A DNA stretch of 33,803 bases from Phosphoribacter sp964647395. Lineage in GTDB: Bacteria > Actinomycetota > Actinomycetes > Actinomycetales > Dermatophilaceae. Positions 14,829 through 23,135 of this stretch are shown here, one piece after another. Made by a program: the position numbers and the translations under genes. The notes under the pieces were generated by a model, which saw only the letters and a list, made by a program, of their open reading frames with translations, was not told where the DNA came from and did not search any database. Numbering within the stretch: the stretch's first letter is position 1; the number at the start of each line of letters is the position of its first letter. Location of the stretch: positions 1 through 33,803 of the forward strand of contig CAZYHR010000021.1 of the NCBI GenBank assembly GCA_964647395.1, given 5' to 3'.

Positions 14829-17108
14829 CTAGTCGAAGCCCAGCTGCGGCTCACCGATCTGCAGACCGAGCTGGCTCAGTCGGGTGCTGATGATCTCGGC
14901 CGGCAGGTCGAAGTGATCGACGAGTTCGTCGATGTCGATGCCCGCCTCGGCGGCGTCGCGCAGTTCGGTGTCCTGGGCGGCCGTCCAGGCGTGCCCGCCG
15001 GTGACCGCCGTGCGCGTCGACGCCGGGGTCGGCGGCGGGGGGGCGACCGGGCGCGGGTCGGCGGCGGCCGGCTCGGCGTCGTGCTCGACCTCGCCGGTGA
15101 GGTCGGACGCGGCGATCGGCGCGCCGCCCAGCCCGCGCAGGGCCGGCTCGGCCACCGGCAGCGGCTCGGGCGCGACCTCGTCGAGCCGGCGCAGCGCCGC
15201 GAGCACCTTGTCCCGCTCGGTGGTCGGCCAGAAGGGCGGCAGCGAGCGTTGCAGGAAGCCGGCATACCGGGCCGTGACCATGCGCGGGTCGAGGAACGCG
15301 ACGACCCCGCGGTCGTCGGCCCGCCGCACCAGCCGGCCCGAGCCCTGGGCCAGGCGCAGCGCCGCGTGCGTCGCCGACACCGCCATGAAGCCGTTGCCCC
15401 CCATCTTGACGATCGCCTGGGTGCGGGCCGAGGCCAGCGGGTCGTCCGGCCGGGGGAAGGGGATGCGGTCGACGACGACGAGCTGGCAGGAGGAGCCGGG
15501 CACGTCCACTCCCTGCCACAGCGACAGGGTGCCGAACAGGCAGGTCCGCGCCTCCCGCGCGAACTGGCGCACCAGCGTCGGCAACTGGTCCTCGCCCTGG
15601 CAGAGGATGTCGATGTCGGTGCCGTCCGCCGCGAACCGCTCCCGCAGCCGCTCGGTCGCCGCCTGCGCCGCCCGCATCGAGGAGAAGAGCCCCAGCGTGC
15701 GTCCCCCCGCGGCGCGCACCAGAGCCTCGAGCTCGTCGACCACCTCGGGCGCGGTGCCGTCGCGGCCCGGCGCAGGCAGGTGCGCCGCGACGTAGGCGAT
15801 CGCCTGCCGGCGGTAGTCGAAGGGGCTGCCGACGTCCAGGCCCTGCCAGGGCGGCGCACCCTCACCGCGCAGCCCGAGGGTGCCGGCCACCGCGTCGAAG
15901 CTGCCGCCCAGCTCCAGGGTCGCCGAGGTCAGCACGACGGTCCGGTCGGCCAGCACCTTGTCCCGCACCAGCTGCGCGACACTCATCGGCGCAACCCGCA
16001 GCACCGGCCCGCGGCGGGCCTCGTCGGTGAGCCAGATGACGTCGAGGTCGCGCTGCTCGAGGATCCGCGCCGCGTTGTCGAAGACCTCGTCGACCGCGGC
16101 CTGCGCGACCTTGAGCGCCCCGTTCGGCTCGCCCCCCGGCTCGGGCTTGAGCTCGCTCGCCATCGCGCGGGCCACGTCACGCACCCGGGTGAGCGCGACG
16201 ACCAGCGGGTCGGGCAGCGCGAGCAGCCGCCCCTCGGGCAGACCGGCGAGCACCTGGGACAGGGCATCGGCGACCTGTTGGGCCTCCTCGCCACGCTCGG
16301 TGCGCTTGGCCGCCCGGCGGGCCGCGCGGGTGAGCAGGCCCGGCGTCAGCTCGTCGGTGATCGTCGAGGTGACCCGCTCGACGAGCTCGTGCGCCTCGTC
16401 GACGACGAGCAGGTCGTGCTCGGGCAGCATCTGCCGGCCCTCGAAGGAGTCGATGGCCATGAACGAGTGGTTGGTCACGACGATGTCGACGTCGGCCGCG
16501 GCCGCCCGCGAGCGCTCGACGAAGCACTGGGCGACCAAGGGACACCTCCCGCCCAGGCACTCCTGCGCCGACACCGACACCTGTCGCCAGGCCCGCTCGG
16601 ACACCCCGGGCACCAACTCGTCGCGGTCGCCGCTGCGGGTCTGCTCGGCCCACTCGCGCAGCCGCACCACCTCCTGCCCGAGCCGGCCGGCGGACGAATC
16701 GACCTCTGCTACCGCCAGCAGGGTGTCGTCCTCGTCGGGGAAGCCGCCGTCGAGCTTGTGCAGGCACAGGTAGTTGCGCCGTCCCTTGACCATCGCGAAC
16801 GTCGGCGCCCGGCCCAGCAGCGGGGCCAGCGACCGCGCCAGCCGCGGCAGGTCCCGGTCGACGATCTGCGCCTGCAGGGCGATCGTCGCGGTCGCGATCA
16901 CGGCCGGCCGACCGGTGCGCAGGGTGTGCTGCACCGCGGGCACGAGATAGGCCAGCGACTTGCCGGTGCCGGTGCCGGCCTGCACGAGCAGGTGTTCGCG
17001 ACGCCCGATGGCCTCCTGCACGGCCTGCGCCATCTGCACCTGGCCCGGTCGCGTCGACCCGCCGACGCCGTGGACGGCGGCGGTGAGCAGGTCGCCGAGT
17101 GAGGTCAC
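14829..17108 (-). CDS. dinG: DinG-type ATP-dependent helicase with an added C-terminal domain
   Basis: The 759-residue helicase belongs to the XPD/DinG superfamily-2 group. Walker A AGTGTGKS spans residues 44-51 and the DEAH box 237-240. Four cysteines (115, 184, 189, 195) between them match an iron-sulphur cluster of the DinG kind. Helicase motifs later include FGTLSLWQGVDVPG and ALRLAQGSGRLVRR. The enzyme unwinds 5'-tailed DNA, R-loops and G-quadruplexes in other bacteria. After the helicase core comes a Pro-rich linker and about 57 residues (from about 703) that look like a Myb/HTH module. GTG at 17108 starts the conserved N-terminus and has TACAGT exactly 6 bases upstream, so it is probably leaderless. 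Confidence 0.9.
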   Translation of the reverse strand: MTSLGDLLTAAVHGVGGSTRPGQVQMAQAVQEAIGRREHLLVQAGTGTGKSLAYLVPAVQHTLRTGRPAVIATATIALQAQIVDRDLPRLARSLAPLLGRAPTFAMVKGRRNYLCLHKLDGGFPDEDDTLLAVAEVDSSAGRLGQEVVRLREWAEQTRSGDRDELVPGVSERAWRQVSVSAQECLGGRCPLVAQCFVERSRAAAADVDIVVTNHSFMAIDSFEGRQMLPEHDLLVVDEAHELVERVTSTITDELTPGLLTRAARRAAKRTERGEEAQQVADALSQVLAGLPEGRLLALPDPLVVALTRVRDVARAMASELKPEPGGEPNGALKVAQAAVDEVFDNAARILEQRDLDVIWLTDEARRGPVLRVAPMSVAQLVRDKVLADRTVVLTSATLELGGSFDAVAGTLGLRGEGAPPWQGLDVGSPFDYRRQAIAYVAAHLPAPGRDGTAPEVVDELEALVRAAGGRTLGLFSSMRAAQAATERLRERFAADGTDIDILCQGEDQLPTLVRQFAREARTCLFGTLSLWQGVDVPGSSCQLVVVDRIPFPRPDDPLASARTQAIVKMGGNGFMAVSATHAALRLAQGSGRLVRRADDRGVVAFLDPRMVTARYAGFLQRSLPPFWPTTERDKVLAALRRLDEVAPEPLPVAEPALRGLGGAPIAASDLTGEVEHDAEPAAADPRPVAPPPPTPASTRTAVTGGHAWTAAQDTELRDAAEAGIDIDELVDHFDLPAEIISTRLSQLGLQIGEPQLGFD

Positions 17109-17114
17109 CGCGCC

Positions 17115-17120
17115 ACTGTA
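17115..17120 (-). promoter_or_regulatory. -10 box of a predicted leaderless promoter (dinG)
   Basis: The minus strand reads TACAGT, then GGCGCG, then the GTG start at 17108. The 6-base spacing matches the other predicted leaderless genes in the window. Confidence 0.45.
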
Positions 17121-17215
17121 TGCGGCCCGGCCCGGCCCGTCCGCGTCGTGCGCAGCCCACCCGGGCCGGTCGGCCCGGCGCACCGCCGCTCGGGCCGGCT
17201 GCCGGCTGCGCGGGG

Positions 17216-17221
17216 TAGGCT
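17216..17221 (+). promoter_or_regulatory. -10 box before the MFS exporter gene
   Basis: TAGGCT lies 9 bases before the GTG at 17231. The expected transcript start would be about 3 bases before the start codon, so it is nearly leaderless. Confidence 0.45.
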
Positions 17222-17230
17222 GCCCGGTTT

Positions 17231-18466
17231 GTGGGTCGCCTCCGGGAGCGCGTGCTGCCGCGCCGACTGGGCCCGGACTTCAGCTGGCTGCTGTCGTCGG
17301 TCTGGGTCGCCCAGGTCGGCGACGGCATCGCGCTCGCTGCCGGACCGCTGCTCGTCGCGGCCCAGACCTCCGATCCCGGCCTGGTCGCCGCCGCCGCCCT
17401 GCTGCAACGACTGCCCTGGCTGCTCTTCGGCCTGTATGCCGGGGTGCTGGCCGACCGGCTGGACCGCAAGCGCCTCGTCGTGCTCGTCGACCTGGCCCGG
17501 GCGCTGGTCGTCGGGGTGCTGGCGGTGGCGATCCTCGGCGGGCGGATCAGCATCTGGCTGATCCTGGTGACGATGTTCGTGCACGGGACGTGCGAGACCT
17601 TCTCGGACACGGCCAGTCCGACGATCCTGCCGATGGTCGTGGCCAAACCCGATCTCGGCGTGGCGAACTCGCGACTCATGGGCTCGCACATCCTCATCAA
17701 CCAACTCGCCGGTCCACCGATCGGCGCCGCCCTGTATGCCGCCGGCACCGCCGTCCCGTTCGCCGCGCAGGCGCTGTCCACGGCCCTGGCCGCGCTGCTC
17801 ATCTCGCGGATGCGGGTGCCCGCGCTGCCGCCTCGGGACGCGCCGAGCCACCTGCGCCGCGACATCGCCCAGGGCTTCCGCTGGCTGTGGGGGCACCCGG
17901 CCCTGCGCACCCTGGCGTTGACCATCCTCGTCTTCAACGTCACCTGGGGCGCGGCCTGGTCGGTGCTCGTGCTGCTCGCCCAGCAGCGGCTCGGCCTGGG
18001 CCCGGTGGGCTTCGGCCTGCTGACGACGGCCTCGGCGGTGGGCGGCCTGGCGAGCATCGCGGCATACGACTGGTTGGAGCGGCGGGTCGCGCTGGCCGAC
18101 CTCATGCGGGCCTGCCTGGTCACCGAGACCCTGGTCCACCTCGGGCTCGCGCTGACCACCGTGCCCGCGGTCGCGCTCGGCCTCATGGTCGCCTTCGGCG
18201 CGGAGGCGTTCGTGTGGGGCACCCTGGCCCGCACGGTGCGCCAACGGGCCGTGCCGGACGTGCTGCAGGGGCGGGTCGGGTCGGTCTACACGCTGGCGAT
18301 CTTCGGCGGGCTGGTCGCCGGGCAGGCCGTCGGCGGGGTGCTCGCGCAGGGTTGGGGCATCGTCGCGCCGTTCTGGTTCGCGTTCGTCGGGTCGGCGGTG
18401 CTGCTCGCGCTGATCTGGCGACAGCTCGGACATATCGCCCACGACCCCGAGCCTGCGCCGGCCTGA
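17231..18466 (+). CDS. EntS-like MFS transporter
   Basis: The 411-residue protein has about twelve membrane helices. The MFS loop between helices 2 and 3 reads GVLADRLDRKRLV, and a second copy is recognisable after the central loop. The N-terminal pattern SWLLSSVWVAQVGDGIALAAGP and the HGTCETFSDTASPTILPMVV segment are typical of the MFS_3/EntS-like group. That group exports siderophores or drugs, or has unknown cargo. No siderophore synthesis gene is nearby, so the cargo is open. The GTG start follows a TAGGCT by 9 bases and has no clear ribosome site. Confidence 0.87.
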   Translation: MGRLRERVLPRRLGPDFSWLLSSVWVAQVGDGIALAAGPLLVAAQTSDPGLVAAAALLQRLPWLLFGLYAGVLADRLDRKRLVVLVDLARALVVGVLAVAILGGRISIWLILVTMFVHGTCETFSDTASPTILPMVVAKPDLGVANSRLMGSHILINQLAGPPIGAALYAAGTAVPFAAQALSTALAALLISRMRVPALPPRDAPSHLRRDIAQGFRWLWGHPALRTLALTILVFNVTWGAAWSVLVLLAQQRLGLGPVGFGLLTTASAVGGLASIAAYDWLERRVALADLMRACLVTETLVHLGLALTTVPAVALGLMVAFGAEAFVWGTLARTVRQRAVPDVLQGRVGSVYTLAIFGGLVAGQAVGGVLAQGWGIVAPFWFAFVGSAVLLALIWRQLGHIAHDPEPAPA

Positions 18467-18479
18467 CCGCCACCCCACC

Positions 18480-18498
18480 CCGTGTCGCTGTGACACGG
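18480..18498. terminator. Hairpin between convergent MFS and selB genes
   Basis: CCGTGTC (18480-18486) and GACACGG (18492-18498) form a 7-bp stem with a 5-base loop, 14 bases past the MFS stop. It could end both converging transcripts. Confidence 0.5.
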
Positions 18499-18561
18499 CG
18501 TGAGCCAGGGATCACCGTCGGTCACCCCGGCGGCGACGCACTCGACCTCGGGCCCCCGCAC

Positions 18562-20496
18562 TCACTGGGCGGGGCGGACGACCTCGCGGTGGGCGCCGTC
18601 GACCCGGCGGGTCCAGCCGCGGGCGTCGAGGTGTTCCAGCAGCGGGATGACCACTCGGCGGGTGGAGCCCAGGGCGGCGCGGGCCTGGCTCGTGGTGAAC
18701 GGCTGGGGCAGGCCGGCCAGCACCCGCATGACCCGGGCCGGGGAGGTCGGCGCGACGACGATGCCGTCGCGCAGCCGCAGCACCCGGCCGGTGGCCTCGG
18801 CGGCCGCCAACTGGCGCTCCCCCAGGCCCAGTGCGGTGAGCGTGTCGGCCTCCGGTGCGGCGCAGGGGTCTGCGTCGAGCCGGGCCAGGATCTCGGCCAG
18901 TCCCGCTTCGGCCGGACCGAGGGTGGGCGCAACGCCGGGCCGGTGCAGCCTCCCCCCCTGCAGGACGAGCCCGGCCGCCTGCGAGACATGCTGCAGCACA
19001 GCGGTATCCGGGATCGACGCGGCCGTCCGAGCGGCCGGTGCCGAGAGCCACGGGTCCAGCGGGTCGGTCTGCTCCTGACGCAGCACCGCGTCGGTCACCG
19101 CCTGCTGCCACCGGGACGCCTGCTCGCGGCTGACCAGCTGGTCGCCGATCCGCAGCACCCCGGCGGCCGACAGCTGCCTCTCGTCCAGCGCGTCGACGTC
19201 GTGGCCCAGGCGACGTGCCTGGTCGATGCCCAGCCAGCCGCGGCTGCGAACGTCCCGGGCGACCAGGTCGAGCACGGCATCCGTCCCCGCGGCTGCGAGG
19301 TCGGCTTCGGAGCCGGCGCGCCCCGCGGCCGGCCCGGCCGCACCCGAGGACCCACCGAGGTCGGCCGCGCTGCGCCGCCCGCCCAGTTCGACGGCGCGGC
19401 GCGCCCCGGCCCCGCGGCGGTGCAGCGACGGCGGCGCGATGTCGGCGACCACGGCCCCGGACAGCACACCCACCCCACCCGGGTCCCGCAGGATCAACCG
19501 GTCGCCGAGGGTGAGCGGCAGCGGCTGAATCAGGGCCAGGCGCAGCGCCTCGCGGCCCAGCGGGCGCACCCGGGCCTCGACGGCGGCGGTGCCCACGTGC
19601 ACCGTGAGCCACGTAGGCCACGGCGGGCGCCCCGCGCCGGAGCCACCCGTGGCGTCGGATCCGAACCCCGCCGGCTCGCCCACGAGCACGTCCACGGTCG
19701 TCGTCGCCGGCCAGGCGGCGGGGGTGAGCAGCGCTGTGCCACGGTGGATCTCGGCGACCGCGACGCCACGCAGGTTGACCGCGACCCGGGCGACGGCACC
19801 GACCACCTCCCGGCGGGCACCCAGTGCCTGCAGGCCCCGGACGCCCACCACCCGACCGCCCACCGAGACCTGGTCGCCGACCCGCAGGGACCCGGCCGTC
19901 AGCGTGCCGGTGACCACCGTGCCGCTGCCCCGCACGCTGAAGGCCCGGTCGATCCACAGCCGCACCCGTCCGTCCGGGCGGGGCGCGGGCAGTCGCGCAC
20001 ACACCTGGGCGAGCCCGGCTCGCAGGTCGGGCAGCCCCTCCCCGGTGACCGCCGAGACGCACACCGACGGCGTCGGGCCGAGCGACGACGCCCCGAGACG
20101 GGCCACGACGTCCTCGGCCACCTCGCGGCTCCGGTCGGCACCGACCAGGTCGCATCGGGTCACCGCGATCAGCCCGTGCCGCAGCCCCAGCGCGTCGACA
20201 GCGCGCAGGTGCTCCTGCGACTGCGGCATCCAGCCGGAGTCGGCGGCGACGACGAACAGCACCGCCGGGCTGGGCCCGAGCCCGGCCAGCATGTTGCCGA
20301 TGAAGCGACGATGCCCGGGCACGTCGACGAAGGCCAGTTGCCCGGCGCCGTCCAGGGTCGTCCAGGCGAACCCGAGGTCGATGGTCAGCCCCCGCCAGCG
20401 CTCCTCGGCCCACCGGTCCGGCTCCATCCCGGTCAGCGCCCGCACCAGCGTCGACTTGCCGTGGTCGACGTGTCCGGCGGTCGCGACGACGTGCAC
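18562..20496 (-). CDS. selB: Selenocysteine-specific elongation factor SelB
   Basis: The 644-residue GTPase brings Sec-tRNA to UGA codons marked by a SECIS hairpin. G1 is GHVDHGKS (residues 8-15), the switch region RGLTIDLGFAW is diagnostic for SelB, G3 is DVPGH (58-62), and G4 is TRCD in place of NKxD. EF-Tu-like domains 2 and 3 follow, including FSVRGSGTVVTGTL. The C-terminal third is the winged-helix SECIS-binding part, ending near QPFTTSQARAALGSTRRVVIPLLEHLDARG. GTG at 20496 overlaps the selA stop by one base (TAGTG). It is therefore third in the tRNA-Sec/selA/selB unit. Its client in this window is fdhA. Confidence 0.95.
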   Translation of the reverse strand: MHVVATAGHVDHGKSTLVRALTGMEPDRWAEERWRGLTIDLGFAWTTLDGAGQLAFVDVPGHRRFIGNMLAGLGPSPAVLFVVAADSGWMPQSQEHLRAVDALGLRHGLIAVTRCDLVGADRSREVAEDVVARLGASSLGPTPSVCVSAVTGEGLPDLRAGLAQVCARLPAPRPDGRVRLWIDRAFSVRGSGTVVTGTLTAGSLRVGDQVSVGGRVVGVRGLQALGARREVVGAVARVAVNLRGVAVAEIHRGTALLTPAAWPATTTVDVLVGEPAGFGSDATGGSGAGRPPWPTWLTVHVGTAAVEARVRPLGREALRLALIQPLPLTLGDRLILRDPGGVGVLSGAVVADIAPPSLHRRGAGARRAVELGGRRSAADLGGSSGAAGPAAGRAGSEADLAAAGTDAVLDLVARDVRSRGWLGIDQARRLGHDVDALDERQLSAAGVLRIGDQLVSREQASRWQQAVTDAVLRQEQTDPLDPWLSAPAARTAASIPDTAVLQHVSQAAGLVLQGGRLHRPGVAPTLGPAEAGLAEILARLDADPCAAPEADTLTALGLGERQLAAAEATGRVLRLRDGIVVAPTSPARVMRVLAGLPQPFTTSQARAALGSTRRVVIPLLEHLDARGWTRRVDGAHREVVRPAQ

Positions 20497-21874
20497 TACT
20501 GGCTCTCCGCAGCGCCGGCGCCGTCGGCCGGGTCACCCGCAGCCGTTCCGGCCGGCTCGTCGGCGACCCCCCGGATCCGGGCCAGCACCACGCCATCGGC
20601 CGCCGCCGGCACGCAGCGCAGGTCGACCAGGCACCTGCCGCGCTCGACCCGCGCGAGACGCCCGGCTCGCCGGCCGGACCGGCCGACCGCAGCCGGGCGG
20701 CATACGACTCGGGCAGGGTGAGCGCCCAGCCGGGCAGCGGCACGCCGGGCGCCCCGCCGCCACCGACCCGGCCCTCGACCGCGACCACCCGCTCGTCGGG
20801 CAGCCCGAGCCGGCGGGCCAGGTCCAGCGCCCGCCGGCGCAGCACCAGCGGATCGGCGTGCAACGCCTGCCGCACCGGCGGGGGGCCGCCGAGCAGGGTC
20901 GCCTCCAGGGCGGCGAGGGTGGTCTTGTCGACCCGCAGCGCGCGGGCCAGCGGGTGCCGTCGCATCCGCTCCACTGCCCCGCTGGTCCCGAGCACGATGC
21001 CGGCCTGCGTGCCGCCGAGCAACTTGTCGCCGCTGGCGGTGACGACGGTGGCCCCGGCGGCCAGCACCGAGGCCGCGTCGGGCTCGTCGGGCAGCACCGG
21101 ATCAGCTCCGAGCAGCCCGCTGCCGATGTCGACGATGAGCGGGATCTGCTTGTCCCGCAGAGCAGTTGCCAGATCGGCCACCTCGACCGACCGGGTGAAG
21201 CCGGACATCCGGAAGTTGCTCGGATGCACCTTGAGCACCGCGCCGGTCTGCGGCCCGAGCGCGTCGAGGTAGTCGGCGAGATGGGTCCGGTTGGTCGTGC
21301 CCACCTCGCGCAGCCGCGCCCCGGTCGAGGCGATGAGGTCGGGCAACCGGAAGCCGTCGCCGATCTCGACCAGCTCGCCGCGGCTCACCACGACCTCACG
21401 CCCGCCGGCCAGCGCCGTGGTCGCAAGCACCAATGCGGCGGCCCCGTTGTTGACGACCAGGGCGCTCTGCGCGGCCGGCACCGCGGCGCGCAGCGCGGCC
21501 AGCGTCCCCCGGCCGCGGGCCGACCGGGCGCCGGTGGTCACGTCGAGTTCCACGTCGACGTATGCCGCGGCGCGCACCATCGCGTCCACGGCCGCCTCGC
21601 TCAGCGGGGCCCGGCCGATGTTGGTGTGCACGACGACGCCGGTCGCGTTGAGCAGCGGCAGCAGGCTCGTCGCCGGCGCCGCCAACTGGGCCAGCGCGGC
21701 GGCCCGCACCTGGTGCGGCTCGATCTGGCCGGAGCGGGCCCGCCGCTGGGCCGCGCGCACCGCGGCGGCGACCCGGTCGGGGCCGAGGCGGGCGATCTGC
21801 TCGCCCAGCTCGGCGAGCAGCACATCGGTGCGCGGGATGGTCCGCCGGGGGTCCCCAGCCGCGCCACCGGGCAT
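20496..21874 (-). CDS. selA: L-seryl-tRNA(Sec) selenium transferase SelA, with an apparent frameshift near the 3' end
   Basis: SelA converts Ser-tRNA(Sec) to Sec-tRNA(Sec) using selenophosphate. The PLP lysine is Lys284 in SGDKLLGGTQ, and LNATGVVVHTNIGRAPLS near residue 75 is characteristic. The frame is intact from ATG 21874, which has AGGAGG 8 bases before it and lies 27 bases after tRNA-Sec, to about 20657. There the reading ...AGEPGV continues as unrelated sequence. In the frame one base back it continues LARVERGRCLVDLRCVPA, the expected SelA C-terminus, and stops with TAG that overlaps the selB start. Corrected length is about 459 residues, normal for SelA. A lost base (for example GTGCTC to GTCTC) explains it. 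Sequencing error, real mutation or recoding cannot be told apart here. Confidence 0.9.
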
Positions 21875-21901
21875 CGCCGGACCTCCTGGTCGCCGAACGT
21901 C

Positions 21902-21997
21902 TGGCGGAGACGGACGGGAATCGAACCCGCCTGCGACGGATGCCGCCGCACACCGGTGTTGAAGACCGGGGGGACCACCAGGAACCCGGACGCCTCC
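21902..21997 (-). tRNA. selC: tRNA-Sec (UCA anticodon)
   Basis: The 96-base gene begins GGAGGCG and ends CGTCTCC-G-CCA with CCA encoded. The anticodon loop CTTCAAC, closed by the stem CCGGT/ACCGG, shows UCA, which reads UGA. A long variable arm (TGCGGCG paired with CGTCGCA, loop GCATC) and the T-loop TTCGATT are clear. Length and long variable arm are as in bacterial tRNA-Sec. It heads a minus-strand unit with selA 27 bases downstream. Confidence 0.95.
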
Positions 21998-22003
21998 GCG
22001 GTC

Positions 22004-22009
22004 ACCCTA
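22004..22009 (-). promoter_or_regulatory. -10 box of the tRNA-Sec/selA/selB unit
   Basis: The minus strand reads TAGGGT, then 6 bases, then G1 of the mature tRNA. Transcription is expected to start at or next to the first tRNA base. No convincing -35 is visible. Confidence 0.5.
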
Positions 22010-22086
22010 ACCGACCCGGGGCGGCCTCCCCCTGCACGATCGGCGGTTTCTGCGGCCGTCCCGAGGTCACCGGCCCGAAAGCGGGC

Positions 22087-22092
22087 TAGGGT
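22087..22092 (+). promoter_or_regulatory. -10 box before selD
   Basis: TAGGGT lies 8 bases before ATG at 22101, predicting a leader of about 2 bases. It is the divergent partner of the box at 22004-22009. Confidence 0.45.
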
Positions 22093-22100
22093 CGCCGGAC

Positions 22101-23102
22101 ATGGACGACCACGCCGGACCTCGCCTGACCCAGCTGGCCGCGGGCGGCGGCTGCGCCTGCAAGATCCCCGCCGGGCAGCTCGAGGAACTCGTCGCCGGCC
22201 TGGTCGGGCCGGCCCACCCGCACGTGCTGGTCGGCCTCGATGCCGGCGACGACGCCGCCGCCGTCCGGCTCGACGGCGACCGCGCGATCCTGTCGACCGC
22301 CGACTTCTTCACCCCCGTCGTCGACTCCGCCTACGACTGGGGCCGCATCGCCGCCGCGAACGCCCTGTCCGACGTCTATGCCATGGGCGGCCGGCCGGTC
22401 ATGGCGATCAACCTGCTCGCCTGGCCGGCCACCCTCGATCCGGAGCAGGCGCGCGAGGTCCTGCGCGGCGGGCTCGACATCGGCGCCCAGGCCGGCTGCC
22501 CGGTCGTCGGCGGGCACAGCATCACCGGGCCCGAGCCGGTCTACGGCATGGCGGTGACCGGGGTGGCGGACCCGGATCGCTTGCTGCGCAACGACGCCGC
22601 CGAGCCCGGCCTGCCGATCAGCCTGACCAAGCCGTTGGGCGTCGGCGTGCTCAACAACCGGCACAAGCAGACCGGCGAGGTCTTCGCCGAGGCGGTGGCG
22701 TCGATGACGACGCTCAACGCCGCAGCCGCCGAGGCGGCCCTGGCGGCCGGGGTGCGCGCCTGCACCGACGTCACCGGCTTCGGGCTGCTGGGCCACCTGT
22801 TCAAGATGTGCCGCGCCTCGGGGGTGTCCGCCGTCATCGACAGCCAGGCGGTGCCGGTGCTCGACGAGGTGCGGGAGTCGCTCGACCGGGGCTACCTGCC
22901 CGGCGGCAGCCGGCGCAACCTCGACTGGGTGCGACCGCACCTGGGCGTGCGGGACGGCGTGAGCGAGACTGACCTGCTGCTGCTCGCGGACGCGCAGACC
23001 AGCGGGGGCCTGCTGCTGGTCGGCGAGATCCCGGGCGCGCCGGTCATCGGCCACACCGCACCGGCGGCCGGTCCGCGCGGTGCCGTCGTCGAGGTGCACT
23101 GA
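22101..23102 (+). CDS. selD: Selenide, water dikinase SelD
   Basis: The 333-residue enzyme makes selenophosphate, the selenium donor for SelA, from selenide and ATP. The active-site motif is GGGCACK with Cys18 and Lys21, corresponding to Cys17 and Lys20 of the E. coli enzyme, so this SelD uses Cys and not Sec. Metal and ATP ligands are visible in VGLDAGDDAAAV and STADFFTPVVDSAYDWG, together with NALSDVYAMGG and TDVTGFGLLGHL. It is divergent from tRNA-Sec/selA/selB, with 103 bases between. Leaderless or nearly so. No ribosome site is visible. Confidence 0.95.
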   Translation: MDDHAGPRLTQLAAGGGCACKIPAGQLEELVAGLVGPAHPHVLVGLDAGDDAAAVRLDGDRAILSTADFFTPVVDSAYDWGRIAAANALSDVYAMGGRPVMAINLLAWPATLDPEQAREVLRGGLDIGAQAGCPVVGGHSITGPEPVYGMAVTGVADPDRLLRNDAAEPGLPISLTKPLGVGVLNNRHKQTGEVFAEAVASMTTLNAAAAEAALAAGVRACTDVTGFGLLGHLFKMCRASGVSAVIDSQAVPVLDEVRESLDRGYLPGGSRRNLDWVRPHLGVRDGVSETDLLLLADAQTSGGLLLVGEIPGAPVIGHTAPAAGPRGAVVEVH

Positions 23103-23135
23103 GCACCGCGGCGCGCGCCGCCGGTCGCTGCCGGC

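Noticed and set aside
14913..17102. Long plus-strand open frame opposite dinG.
   Set aside because: GC-rich shadow of a well-supported helicase gene; composition is Arg/Gly/Asp-rich with no family match.
20640..20680. Programmed -1 frameshift in selA.
   Set aside because: No slippery heptamer or strong following hairpin was recognised; left as error or mutation, to be tested.
18512..21874. One 1120-residue protein fused from selA and an overlapping frame through selB.
   Set aside because: Beyond codon 406 the frame is a shadow of selB, which has its own clear frame and start.
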